DNA from: Paludibacteraceae bacterium
GTDB lineage: Bacteria > Bacteroidota > Bacteroidia > Bacteroidales > Paludibacteraceae
Reading direction: 5' to 3'
DNA: 46,837 nt
Assembly (NCBI GenBank): GCA_024401515.1
Contig: JAKSKY010000006.1
Location: 1-46,837, forward strand
Shown in pieces: positions 9,784 through 17,841 of this stretch. Positions within the stretch are counted from its first letter, which is position 1; each line of letters opens with the position of its first letter. Position numbers and translations under genes: made by a program. The notes under the pieces are model-generated. The model searched no databases. It was given only the letters and a program-made list of their open reading frames with translations, and was not told the origin of the DNA.

Positions 9784-10716
9784 TTAATCCGCGAAGAGTG
9801 GGGTGCTTAGATAACGGTCGCCTGTGTCGGGTAATAGCACCACGATGTTCTTTCCCGCATTTTCTGGACGTTTAGCCAATTCGATGGCTGCCCAAACGGC
9901 TGCACCAGCCGAGATGCCTACCAAGATACCCTCTTTCTTACCGATCAATTTGCCGATGGCAAAAGCATCTTCGTTTTGTACTGGGATGATTTCGTCATAG
10001 ACCTTGGTGTCCAAGGTGTCAGGAACGAATCCCGCACCGATACCCTGGATCTTGTGCGCACCTGCCACGCCTGTTGACAAAACTGCTGAAGTGGCAGGCT
10101 CCACGGCTACAACTTTGGTGTTTTTATTTTTGCTCTTCAAATAGGTTCCCACGCCTGTGATGGTACCGCCTGTTCCTACACCTGCCACGAATATATCCAC
10201 CTTGCCGTCAGCGTCCTCGTAGATCTCTGGACCTGTCGTTTCGAAGTGTGCCTTAGGGTTGGCTGGATTCACGAACTGGCCTGGAATGAAGCTGTTAGGA
10301 TTCTCCTTTGCCAACTCCTCTGCCTTGGCGATGGCGCCCTTCATACCCTTGGCACCCTCTGTCAAGACAAGCTCCGCACCGTAAGCCTTCATCAATTGAC
10401 GGCGCTCCACGCTCATGGTCTCAGGCATCACGATGATGATGCGATAGCCGCGTGCAGCCGCTACGCTGGCAAGTCCGATACCGGTGTTTCCGGAGGTGGG
10501 CTCGATGATTACTGAGTCTTTCTTCAATTTTCCGCTCTTCTCGGCTTCGTCCAACATCGCCTTCGCGATACGGTCCTTGACACTACCGCCTGGGTTGAAA
10601 TACTCTACTTTGGCGATCACATTCGCCTTCAAACCAAACTCTTTCTCTATATGGGACAACTCCAAAAGGGGAGTGTGTCCGATCAATTCATCTGCTGATT
10701 TATATATCTTTGACAT
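9784..10716 (-). CDS. cysK: Cysteine synthase A (O-acetylserine sulfhydrylase)
   Basis: A PLP enzyme that converts O-acetylserine and sulfide into cysteine. 310 residues from the ATG at 10716. The PLP lysine K47 lies in NPGGSVKDR, the substrate loop is [10 protein letters not shown] (72-81), and the phosphate-binding loop is [10 protein letters not shown]. The C-terminus ends in SDTGD-like [13 protein letters not shown], as in CysK. A longer frame runs to 10782 but would add residues unlike the family. The chosen start has GGAAGGG about 10 bases before it. It lies 65 bases downstream of metY on the same strand and very likely shares its promoter. Confidence 0.96.
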   Translation of the reverse strand: MSKIYKSADELIGHTPLLELSHIEKEFGLKANVIAKVEYFNPGGSVKDRIAKAMLDEAEKSGKLKKDSVIIEPTSGNTGIGLASVAAARGYRIIIVMPETMSVERRQLMKAYGAELVLTEGAKGMKGAIAKAEELAKENPNSFIPGQFVNPANPKAHFETTGPEIYEDADGKVDIFVAGVGTGGTITGVGTYLKSKNKNTKVVAVEPATSAVLSTGVAGAHKIQGIGAGFVPDTLDTKVYDEIIPVQNEDAFAIGKLIGKKEGILVGISAGAAVWAAIELAKRPENAGKNIVVLLPDTGDRYLSTPLFAD

Positions 10717-10781
10717 ATTGTTGCCCTTCCTATTTTTTTTGTTTATGAATAGTCTTTTAAAATTGACTATAAAGTTACGCA

Positions 10782-12074
10782 TTATTTTTTTATAGATTCA
10801 AATCCGTGCTTCAGATCCTCAATGATATCATCGATGTGCTCTGTTCCGATGGAGAGACGCACTGTGTTAGGCTTGATGCCTGCGCCAAGCAACTCCTCTT
10901 CTGAAAGTTGGGAGTGAGTGGTGCTGGCTGGATGGATCACGAGTGACTTCACATCTGCCACGTTAGCCAATAGAGAGAATAATTCGAGACTCTCTGTGAA
11001 CTTCTTCGCATCCTCCGCGCTTCCCTTTACCTCGAAGGTGAAGATGGATCCTGCACCCTTCTTGAAGTATTGGTTGTACAATTCCTTCTCTCTGCCAGTG
11101 GCCAAAGATGGGTGGTTGACACGCTCCACTTGAGGATGGTTCTTCAAGAAATCGACCACCTTCAAGGCGTTCTCGACGTGACGCTCTACACGGAGTGACA
11201 ATGTCTCCAAGCCTTGGATCAAAAGGAATGAGTTGAATGGAGAGATGGTTGCGCCTTGGTCTCTCATCAAAGTGGTACGAGCCTTCAAGATGTATGCCAA
11301 GTTGCCACAAGCCTCTGTGAATACCACACCGTGGTAGGATGGGTTAGGTTTGGACAATCCTGGGAATTTATCGTTTTGCGCCCAGTCGAATTTTCCGGCG
11401 TCGACGATGACACCGCCCATTACGCTTCCGTGGCCGCCGATGAACTTGGTGGCAGAGTGTACCACGATGTCCACACCATATTCGATTGGTCTGAGCAAGT
11501 ATGGCGTGGCGAATGTGCTATCTACGATGAATGGGATGCCGTGCTTGTGGGCGATGTCTGCGATCGCCTGTAAATCGATCACATTGGAATTAGGGTTGCC
11601 CAAAGTCTCGGCGTACAGTAATTTGGTGTTAGGTTGGATCGACTTCTCGAAGTTGCTGACATCGGAAGGATCCACGAAAGTAGTGGTCAATCCTTGCTCG
11701 CGCAATGTGTTGGCGAAGAGGTTGTAGGTTCCACCGTAAAGATTGGCTGAGGATACGATGTGGTCGCCTGCCGTCGCGATGTTTTGAATAGCGTATGTGA
11801 TAGCCGCTGATCCACTGGCTGTGGCCAAAGCTGCCGCACCACCTTCCAAAGCCGCGATTCTCTTCTCGAATACGTCAGAGGTTGGGTTCATCAAACGGGT
11901 ATAGATGTTGCCACCCTCTGTCAAGCCGAATCTGCCCGCTGCTTGCGCGGAATCCTTGAATACATAAGATGTGGTGGCGTAAATAGGCACTGCTCTTGCG
12001 TCTGTTGCGCTGTCTGGTGTCTCTTGACCTACATGGACTTGTAATGTCTCAAATCTGTAATTCTTTTGTCCCAT
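10782..12074 (-). CDS. metY: O-acetylhomoserine sulfhydrylase MetY
   Basis: A Cys/Met-metabolism PLP enzyme that forms homocysteine directly from O-acetylhomoserine and sulfide. At 430 residues it has the longer form typical of MetY rather than cystathionine enzymes. The PLP lysine is K210 in [11 protein letters not shown], and the substrate-pocket segments [22 protein letters not shown] and [12 protein letters not shown] are present. It pairs logically with the acetyl-type MetA at 40282-41199. It is the first gene of a two-gene operon with cysK. The start has an unusually strong Shine-Dalgarno for this phylum (AGGAGGT at 12079-12085). Confidence 0.95.
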   Translation of the reverse strand: MGQKNYRFETLQVHVGQETPDSATDARAVPIYATTSYVFKDSAQAAGRFGLTEGGNIYTRLMNPTSDVFEKRIAALEGGAAALATASGSAAITYAIQNIATAGDHIVSSANLYGGTYNLFANTLREQGLTTTFVDPSDVSNFEKSIQPNTKLLYAETLGNPNSNVIDLQAIADIAHKHGIPFIVDSTFATPYLLRPIEYGVDIVVHSATKFIGGHGSVMGGVIVDAGKFDWAQNDKFPGLSKPNPSYHGVVFTEACGNLAYILKARTTLMRDQGATISPFNSFLLIQGLETLSLRVERHVENALKVVDFLKNHPQVERVNHPSLATGREKELYNQYFKKGAGSIFTFEVKGSAEDAKKFTESLELFSLLANVADVKSLVIHPASTTHSQLSEEELLGAGIKPNTVRLSIGTEHIDDIIEDLKHGFESIKK

Positions 12075-12078
12075 GTTT

Positions 12079-12085
12079 ACCTCCT
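12079..12085 (-). promoter_or_regulatory. Strong Shine-Dalgarno AGGAGGT for metY
   Basis: Five bases upstream of the metY ATG on the minus strand. Most genes in this window lack such a motif. Confidence 0.8.
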
Positions 12086-12162
12086 TTTTTAATAGTTATA
12101 TTTCTTTCTTTTATTTATTGTTCAATTTCTGAATCGTCGTGGTTTGTAACTCATCGACACTG

Positions 12163-12170
12163 CAAAGATA
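12163..12170 (-). promoter_or_regulatory. -7 box TATCTTTG of the metY-cysK operon
   Basis: Exact match on the minus strand, about 90 bases upstream of metY. It is the only good candidate in the gap. Confidence 0.7.
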
Positions 12171-12188
12171 GATATTAAATCCTAATAA

Positions 12189-12205
12189 CCTACTATGTTG
12201 GTAGG
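12189..12205. promoter_or_regulatory. Candidate operator CCTAC-N7-GTAGG on the metY promoter
   Basis: A 17-base imperfect palindrome, CCTACTATGTTGGTAGG, with six of eight positions paired. It lies where the -33 element of the metY promoter should be. CCTAC/GTAGG-type palindromes in A/T-rich flanks resemble sites of Rrf2-family sulfur regulators such as CymR; this is a resemblance from memory, not a search result. Confidence 0.45.
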
Positions 12206-12372
12206 GAAAATAATGAAAATTTTAATTGTATGTATTTAAATAACTGAAAATCAATTATAAAAATTTTACTATTAACCCTATGGGAAGGTGGGAAAATGTT
12301 GTTTGTTAATGATTGCTGATGAAGGAAGGTGATTTCATCGATTTTTATTGACCTGTAATGCGGAACATTATT
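12206..12372. other. A/T-rich gap between divergent promoters
   Basis: It separates the metY-cysK promoter from the pabBC promoter. No gene, repeat or stable hairpin is recognised in it. Confidence 0.5.
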
Positions 12373-12380
12373 TATATTTG
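12373..12380 (+). promoter_or_regulatory. -7 box TATATTTG of pabBC
   Basis: Exact TAnnTTTG match, with TTATTG ending at 12350 as a possible -33 element (22-base spacing). It predicts a leader of about 120-135 bases. Confidence 0.65.
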
Positions 12381-12388
12381 TTGTGGCC

Positions 12389-12505
12389 TTCCCGAAAGGG
12401 ATTGCCTTGAGGCTTGAAGAGTAGCATTATGTATGGTCGTTGGCCGCGACTTATATCTTACGCTTTCATTCGACGAGTGAAGTGTGGGAATCCCGGTGCT
12501 GTTGA
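12389..12505 (+). ncRNA. Structured 5' leader of pabBC with alternative helices
   Basis: A closing helix GGGATT (12398-12403)/AATCCC (12489-12494) can enclose three hairpins: GCC-TTGA-GGC (12404-12413), GTCG/CGAC (12436-12450) and TTCATTC/GAGTGAA (12465-12481). The bases GGGA also fit a local hairpin TCCC-GAAA-GGGA (12390-12401) that excludes the closing helix. I do not recognise it as a known riboswitch class. The fold was derived by eye. Confidence 0.4.
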
Positions 12506-12509
12506 ATGA
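12429..12509 (+). other. Possible 26-codon upstream ORF overlapping the pabBC start
   Basis: ATG 12429 reads MYGRWPRLISYAFIRRV and nine further residues, ending at TGA 12507-12509, which overlaps the ATG at 12506 as ATGA. This arrangement would allow translational coupling. There is no clear Shine-Dalgarno, so it may be chance. Confidence 0.25.
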
Positions 12510-14128
12510 TAAATTTTATATTCATGAAACAGCCCTATATCTATACTGACGTCAAGTATGTGGCGGATCGTATCTCAACATGCGCTCTGAATCATCGTCC
12601 CTTTTTATTCGCTTTTGATTTTGAGTTGAAACAAGCCCTTTTTGTCGAGGATCCTTTGAGGCAGACTCATTTGTTGTTCCGAACTCCTTTGGGAGGTAAT
12701 GCTCTCTTGAGGACGTCTTGTAAGGATGTTCCTGCCTTGCTTCCTAGGGTGGAAGATGAGGGGACCTATTCACATAGGTTTGACGTTGTCATGGCGGCTT
12801 TGCGCCGCGGAGACTCGTTTTTGACTAATCTGACGGTTAGGACGCCTGTGGAGAGTGATTGGACTCTTCGGCAGATTTTCGAGGTGGCGTATGCTCCCTA
12901 TTGTCTTTATTACCCTGATGGTTTTGTCTGTTTCTCTCCGGAGCGTTTTGTTCATGTGACGAGTGACGGACTCATATCTACCGATCCCATGAAGGGAACG
13001 ATCAGTGCGGCGATCCCCGATGCTCAGACTCTGATTCTGTCAGATGCGAAGGAGAGCGCCGAACACGCCACTGTTGTAGACCTTTTGCGTAATGACCTAA
13101 GTATGAATGCGGAGAAGGTGACTGTGAAACGATATCGTTATATTACAAGGGTTGGGAATGGCAACCGTGCTATTCTGCAGGTTAGTAGTGAGATTCAAGG
13201 TCAATTGCCAAACGCGTGGCGAGGCCGGTTGGGAAAAGTGTTGTTGGACATGTTGCCTGCGGGTAGTGTCTCCGGTGCGCCCAAAGCGGCGACGCTCCGC
13301 GCGATTCGGGCGGCTGAGGATGTGGATCGTGGCTTTTACACGGGTGTATTTGGCTATTATGATGGAGAAACGCTCGATAGTGCGGTCATGATACGATTTA
13401 TCGAACAGGACTCTTGTGGAAGATTGTTCTATAGGAGTGGTGGTGGAATCACCGCGAAGAGTCTTATGAAGAACGAATACAACGAAATAATGCAGAAGAT
13501 ATATATACCCGTTGAGGAGAGATTGTTCTCTGATGTGATCTGTGTGCGAGATGGCGAATTCTTGCGTTTGGATTACCACTTAAAAAGAATTAGGAAAACA
13601 TGTGAGGATTTCTTTCCCTCTTTTGACACCTCCATTTCCTTGGAAAAGCTGAGGAAACAGTTGCCGGATGAGGCGAAGCAAGGTTGGTATAAGTGTAGGA
13701 TTGTTTACGGAGAATCTTTGCAAAGTGTGGAATTTGCCGCCTACCATCCTAAAAAGGTGGAACGAGTCTCGTTGGTATATGATGATTCGATTTCCTATGG
13801 ATATAAGTATTTGGATAGAAGTGCTTTGTCCCAATGTGTGGCGAAGGGTGGAACCGATGACGTCATTATTGTGAAAAATGGATGGGTGACGGATAGCTCA
13901 TTTTGTAATTTGGTGTTCGAGGAGGAGTCGGGGAGACTGTTCACGCCTAAAGAGGCTCTGCTGAAGGGAACTTATCGTCAATGGTTGTTGGATAATGGTT
14001 TGGTTGAAGAGAAAAGCATTGGTCCGTCAGATTTGAAGAGCTATAAAAAGGTCTATTTCGTTAATGCCATGCGTGATTTGGCGAACTGTACCCAAATGGA
14101 TGTCGCCGATGTGATGGGGGCTAAATGA
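12506..14128 (+). CDS. Fused aminodeoxychorismate synthase component I and aminodeoxychorismate lyase (PabB-PabC)
   Basis: A bifunctional enzyme for para-aminobenzoate, the folate precursor. Numbered from ATG 12524, residues about 1-328 are the chorismate-binding PabB domain, with DPMKGTI (154-160), LLRNDLSMN (188-195) and PAGSVSGAPK (245-254). Residues about 335-534 are a class IV aminotransferase-fold PabC domain, with the likely PLP lysine K428 in GYKYLDR and VTDSSFCNLVF, where the usual glutamate of the Ex3SN-type motif appears as Asp456. The glutaminase PabA is not adjacent. Either ATG 12506 or 12524 could be used: 12506 overlaps a possible upstream ORF, while 12524 gives a cleaner N-terminus. 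Confidence 0.9.
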   Translation: MINFIFMKQPYIYTDVKYVADRISTCALNHRPFLFAFDFELKQALFVEDPLRQTHLLFRTPLGGNALLRTSCKDVPALLPRVEDEGTYSHRFDVVMAALRRGDSFLTNLTVRTPVESDWTLRQIFEVAYAPYCLYYPDGFVCFSPERFVHVTSDGLISTDPMKGTISAAIPDAQTLILSDAKESAEHATVVDLLRNDLSMNAEKVTVKRYRYITRVGNGNRAILQVSSEIQGQLPNAWRGRLGKVLLDMLPAGSVSGAPKAATLRAIRAAEDVDRGFYTGVFGYYDGETLDSAVMIRFIEQDSCGRLFYRSGGGITAKSLMKNEYNEIMQKIYIPVEERLFSDVICVRDGEFLRLDYHLKRIRKTCEDFFPSFDTSISLEKLRKQLPDEAKQGWYKCRIVYGESLQSVEFAAYHPKKVERVSLVYDDSISYGYKYLDRSALSQCVAKGGTDDVIIVKNGWVTDSSFCNLVFEEESGRLFTPKEALLKGTYRQWLLDNGLVEEKSIGPSDLKSYKKVYFVNAMRDLANCTQMDVADVMGAK

Positions 14129-14144
14129 TTTAGGTTAACAAATA

Positions 14145-14172
14145 ATTCTTAACTCTTAATTCTTAATTCTTA
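14145..14172 (+). repeat. Heptamer array after pabBC
   Basis: Four units (ATTCTTA, ACTCTTA, ATTCTTA, ATTCTTA) of the same family as at 424-458, just upstream of a promoter. Confidence 0.75.
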
Positions 14173-14183
14173 AATATTATATG

Positions 14184-14191
14184 TAGATTTG
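14184..14191 (+). promoter_or_regulatory. -7 box TAGATTTG of the decarboxylase gene
   Basis: Exact TAnnTTTG match, giving a leader of about 95 bases before ATG 14295. Confidence 0.6.
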
Positions 14192-14225
14192 CATCCGATT
14201 CAGTTGGATAGTTGGAAATAATACA

Positions 14226-14242
14226 ATCCAAGTGAGTTGGAT
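14226..14242 (+). repeat. Leader hairpin ATCCAA-GTGAG-TTGGAT
   Basis: A perfect 6-pair stem inside the predicted leader. A similar imperfect hairpin (ATCCGA...TTGGAT) stands just upstream at about 14193-14209, making a tandem pair of related hairpins. Confidence 0.5.
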
Positions 14243-14294
14243 GGGTGATTTTTGATTGTATTTATTGAATTCAGTTTTAAAATTTTTCCGTGGA

Positions 14295-15686
14295 ATGAAA
14301 AACAAGTATGTGGATTTGATCGAACAATCGTTCGAGTTTCCTAACGAGGAGTTTAGCGTACATGACAACGAACTTTATTGGTATAATGTTCCTTTGATGG
14401 ACATAATTAAGCAATATGGAACCCCTTTGCGCATCTCTTTCCTTCCTAAAATTGCCATGAATATTCAACGCGTTAGACGTTTGTTCAATGTGGCGATGGC
14501 GAAGGTGGATTATCAAGCGGACTACAATTATTGTTTCTGTACCAAGAGTTCCCACTTCTCTTTCGTGATGGAGGAGGTTTTGAAACAGGATGTGAATGTG
14601 GAGATCTCTTCCGCATACGATGTCAATCTTTTGGAGTGTTTGGAGGAGTCCGGTCACTTGAAGATGGATAAGTTCATCCTATGTAATGGATTCAAGATTC
14701 CGCAATACATTGAAAATATCCAACACTTGATTAACAAAGGTTATAGCAAGGTGATTCCGATCTTGGATAACAAGGATGAGTTGGATATGTTACTCGATGG
14801 CTTCGATAAACAATTCAACGTGGGTATCCGTATCGCGACCGAGGAGGAACCTAAGTTCGATTTCTATACATCCCGTCTAGGTATCCGGGTGAAGGATATC
14901 ATTCCTTTTTATAAGGAGAAGATCGCGAAGAACAAGCAGGTGAAGTTGAAAATGCTCCACTTTTTCGTTAATACAGGTATCAAGGATACCTCTTATTACT
15001 GGAATGAGTTGAGCAAAGGTATCAACCTCTACTGCGAGCTTCGTAAGATTTGTCCGGATTTGGATTGCCTGAATATCGGTGGCGGATTCCCTATTCAGGC
15101 CCATATGGATTTCTCTTATGACTATGAATATATGGCGGAGGAAATTGTGGCTCAAATCAAGAATACTTGTGCGCAACAGGGTGTGCCTGAACCACATATC
15201 TTTACGGAGTTCGGATCATATACGGTTGGTGAAAGTGGCGCGATGCTTTACTCCATCGTCAATCAAAAACAACAAAACGACCGTGAGTTGTGGAATATGA
15301 TCGACAGCTCCTTTATTAATACAATGCCTGATACTTGGGGATTGAACCAACGCTTCCCATTCTTGGCGATCAACAACTGGGATCAAGAGTATGAGCGTGT
15401 GCATTTGGGTGGTTTGACTTGTGATAGTGAAGACTTCTACAATGCGGAGGTTCACTCCAATGCGATCTTCTTGCCGAAGATGCAACCGGGCCGTGAGCAA
15501 TTCATCGGATTCTTCCACATGGGTGCTTACCAAGAGGCCTTGAGTGGTTACGGTGGCATTCAACACTGCTTGCTCCCTGCACCTAAGATGGTGGTGGTTG
15601 ACGTGGATGAGAATGGCGAATATTTCACGAAACTTTTCGCTAAGGAGCAGAGTTATAAGTCTATGTTGAAGATATTAGGCTATTAA
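14295..15686 (+). CDS. Fold-type III PLP decarboxylase, probably arginine decarboxylase
   Basis: 463 residues of the alanine racemase/ornithine-DAP-arginine decarboxylase fold. The PLP lysine is K84 in FCTKSSH, the glycine loop is NIGGGFP (260-266), EFGSYTVG replaces the usual EPGR, and C376-D377 in GLTCDSED with Y412 in GAYQ complete the active site across a dimer. It is longer than DAP decarboxylase and lacks the large N-terminal domain of SpeA. Proteins of this size in Bacteroidota are usually called arginine decarboxylases, which would start polyamine synthesis; substrate choice is inference. ATG 14295 is preferred over TTG 14256. Confidence 0.8.
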   Translation: MKNKYVDLIEQSFEFPNEEFSVHDNELYWYNVPLMDIIKQYGTPLRISFLPKIAMNIQRVRRLFNVAMAKVDYQADYNYCFCTKSSHFSFVMEEVLKQDVNVEISSAYDVNLLECLEESGHLKMDKFILCNGFKIPQYIENIQHLINKGYSKVIPILDNKDELDMLLDGFDKQFNVGIRIATEEEPKFDFYTSRLGIRVKDIIPFYKEKIAKNKQVKLKMLHFFVNTGIKDTSYYWNELSKGINLYCELRKICPDLDCLNIGGGFPIQAHMDFSYDYEYMAEEIVAQIKNTCAQQGVPEPHIFTEFGSYTVGESGAMLYSIVNQKQQNDRELWNMIDSSFINTMPDTWGLNQRFPFLAINNWDQEYERVHLGGLTCDSEDFYNAEVHSNAIFLPKMQPGREQFIGFFHMGAYQEALSGYGGIQHCLLPAPKMVVVDVDENGEYFTKLFAKEQSYKSMLKILGY

Positions 15687-15690
15687 ACTC

Positions 15691-17058
15691 GTGAAAAAAA
15701 AGATATTCGCGATTGTCTTGTTTCTTGCCGTACTGGTGCTTTGTGTCGTGCGGTGGAATACATGGTTCGGTAATCCGCCTGAATCGGCATATGATCCGCT
15801 TCCTCATGTAGGACGTGTGCTTTTGACCGTTGGACCGAACGAAAATGAACGTTTCGTTTCATGGCAATGTGGCGATTCCGCTCAATCGGGGTGGTTGGAT
15901 TACCTCCCGATGGGTCAATCCGATACAGTTACAATCGCAACAATGGGTAAGGTTTTCCACTCCAGAGCTGGAGTGGGAGCCTTTTTTTCTGCGTTGATGA
16001 AGGACCTCCGTTTCGATACATCATATGAATATCGAATACGTGTAGGCGCGGATACGACGGAGTGGTTCAGTTTTACGATGCCGAAACAAGACGCTAGTTA
16101 CGCGTTCCTCTACTTTGGTGATGTCCAGGACGAGTTGGACGAGATGGGTTTGGATACGCTTCTTCCTGAAATTATGAAAAAGAATTCGGATGCCTCCATG
16201 CTATTGTTTGGCGGTGACCTGATCGAGCGTCCGATGGATTGCTTCTGGGGAAAGGTTTTCTCCACTTTGTCTCCTTATGCGCAACAATATCCAGTAGTCT
16301 CCGTACCTGGTAATCATGAATATTTAAAGGGTGTCGTTCGCCGATTGGAAGGTCGTTTCCCATTGGTTTTCCCTTACTATGGAGAGTTGGGTCCCGAAGA
16401 TAATGCGCTCTTCTCTTTTTCTATGGGGGACGCTAGATTCTTCCTTTTGGATTCCAACAAGGATTTTTGGAGCTATTGGTCACAACGCTATTGGTTGGAG
16501 GAACAATTGCAACAATGTAAAGAGACGTGGAAAATAGTGATTTTGCACCATCCGATTATCTCCATCAAAGGCGCCGCTAATAATTTCCTTGTAAAACAAT
16601 TCTTCGATGGAATTGTGAGGGATTATGGTGTGGACCTAGTTTTGCAAGGACATGAACATGGTTATGCCCGATTCAATGTGGAATGCGATGAGTCTGGTGA
16701 CATGAAGGAGCCTTTGCGTTTGGTCACTTTCTGCTCAAGGAAGGAGTATCCGCTTGCATTTCACGGCGATGTGGCGAGATGGGGTACGGATAGCCGTTAC
16801 TATCAACGAATTTCAGTCTCTGATACAATGCTTTCATTGGAAACGTATACCGCTGACCACCAACTCTATGATAGGGTTCATGTGAAGAAGCTGAATGGAC
16901 ATCGTGTCTGCGTGTCTGACCAGGTGGAGGCGCCTGAGAGAGTATATGTCTCCGATTGGTTCCGTAAAAACAAGAGTGCCAAGCGTGTGAAAGAGTTTGA
17001 GGAGAATATTGCCAAATGGAGGTCAAAATCTTCCGATTCTGAAGGGGCGTCCCATTAA
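15691..17058 (+). CDS. Exported calcineurin-like metallophosphoesterase (purple acid phosphatase-like)
   Basis: 455 residues with a hydrophobic N-terminus (about 4-22) acting as signal or anchor. Residues about 35-130 form a fibronectin-like domain as in purple acid phosphatases (VSWQCGDSAQSGWLDY). The catalytic domain then shows GDVQDELDE, FGGDLIERP, VPGNHEY, ILHHPI and LQGHEHGYAR, the five metal-binding motifs in order. It should hydrolyse phosphoesters in the periplasm or at the surface, perhaps for phosphate scavenging; the substrate is unknown. GTG 15691 lies four bases after the previous stop, so the two genes are probably cotranscribed. Confidence 0.9.
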   Translation: MKKKIFAIVLFLAVLVLCVVRWNTWFGNPPESAYDPLPHVGRVLLTVGPNENERFVSWQCGDSAQSGWLDYLPMGQSDTVTIATMGKVFHSRAGVGAFFSALMKDLRFDTSYEYRIRVGADTTEWFSFTMPKQDASYAFLYFGDVQDELDEMGLDTLLPEIMKKNSDASMLLFGGDLIERPMDCFWGKVFSTLSPYAQQYPVVSVPGNHEYLKGVVRRLEGRFPLVFPYYGELGPEDNALFSFSMGDARFFLLDSNKDFWSYWSQRYWLEEQLQQCKETWKIVILHHPIISIKGAANNFLVKQFFDGIVRDYGVDLVLQGHEHGYARFNVECDESGDMKEPLRLVTFCSRKEYPLAFHGDVARWGTDSRYYQRISVSDTMLSLETYTADHQLYDRVHVKKLNGHRVCVSDQVEAPERVYVSDWFRKNKSAKRVKEFEENIAKWRSKSSDSEGASH

Positions 17059-17085
17059 TCCCCTACATGTTGGATTCGGTTCGTA

Positions 17086-17637
17086 TTATTTACCCTTTAT
17101 CGTAGTATCTACCCAAATGTGAGTTTCTATTTGCTGATAGGTCTCCTCTGATAGTCCGTATACCGATCTGAGTTGCTCCTTGGAGGAGAATCCACCCAGT
17201 TTTGTCCTATATTTCACGATACGTTGTGAAAGTTTGCTTCCTATACCATGTAATTTCTTGAGTTCGGTCGTGTCCGCGCTGTTTAGCTCGATGCGCAGGT
17301 TGGCGTACGCTTTCTTCGCTTGCTCATATGGTCTATTAACCCTAGGGGTGTTAGAATATCGCCTTGGGTATGATTCTCGAGGAGTGATTACCTGTTTTTT
17401 ATTTGTAGTATCTTGGCGTTGGGCGTACGAATAAGAATGTTTGGTGGCTAATAGGGTGGTATCGTATCGGTAGATACTGTCCGCTTCCCGCATGAATTGT
17501 TCCGCATGGCTGGTGGAGTGGGGGATGCATAAATTGAGGGCGAACATCATTAATAGTAGACCCGACAAGATGACAAGTCCGCTTCTCTCTCCTTTAGAGA
17601 AAAAGAAAAAATCCTTGAAAAAATTTAATTTAGGCAT
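17086..17637 (-). CDS. Membrane-anchored helix-hairpin-helix (ComEA-like) protein
   Basis: 183 residues. A membrane helix near 20-38 follows a basic N-terminus, then a low-complexity Arg/Tyr-rich linker, then a domain (about 112-175) beginning LRIELNSADTTELKKLHGIG with paired helix-hairpin-helix motifs (GIGSKLSQRIVKYRTKLGGF and YGLSEETYQQIETHI). This arrangement resembles ComEA, which binds DNA outside the inner membrane during uptake. Whether this protein takes part in competence is not shown. It is a single gene facing away from the lipoprotein gene on the other strand. Confidence 0.88.
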   Translation of the reverse strand: MPKLNFFKDFFFFSKGERSGLVILSGLLLMMFALNLCIPHSTSHAEQFMREADSIYRYDTTLLATKHSYSYAQRQDTTNKKQVITPRESYPRRYSNTPRVNRPYEQAKKAYANLRIELNSADTTELKKLHGIGSKLSQRIVKYRTKLGGFSSKEQLRSVYGLSEETYQQIETHIWVDTTIKGK

Positions 17638-17683
17638 TGTTGATTGAGTGAAACATCGTAGATTTTGATTGTTAGATATGATG

Positions 17684-17691
17684 CAAAGATA
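17684..17691 (-). promoter_or_regulatory. -7 box TATCTTTG for the helix-hairpin-helix gene
   Basis: Exact match on the minus strand, about 47 bases upstream of the start codon. Confidence 0.65.
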
Positions 17692-17816
17692 ATGATTATT
17701 TCGAAATAATGTGTAAAAATTACGGATTTATCCGTAATTTTTCGTGGTGAGTACTTCTGATATGCTCCATTCATTCTAAATCTTGGGAACTATGCCTGTT
17801 TTTCGTAATTCTTCCT

Positions 17817-17824
17817 TATCTTTG
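17817..17824 (+). promoter_or_regulatory. -7 box TATCTTTG for the Ig-like lipoprotein gene
   Basis: Exact match 18 bases before ATG 17842, so the leader would be only about ten bases. Confidence 0.6.
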
Positions 17825-17841
17825 TATCAATTTGGTAGACA

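Noticed and set aside
12389-12505. TPP, cobalamin, SAM or tetrahydrofolate riboswitch before pabBC
   Set aside because: None of the conserved core sequences of these classes could be matched by eye; it is reported as an unclassified leader instead.
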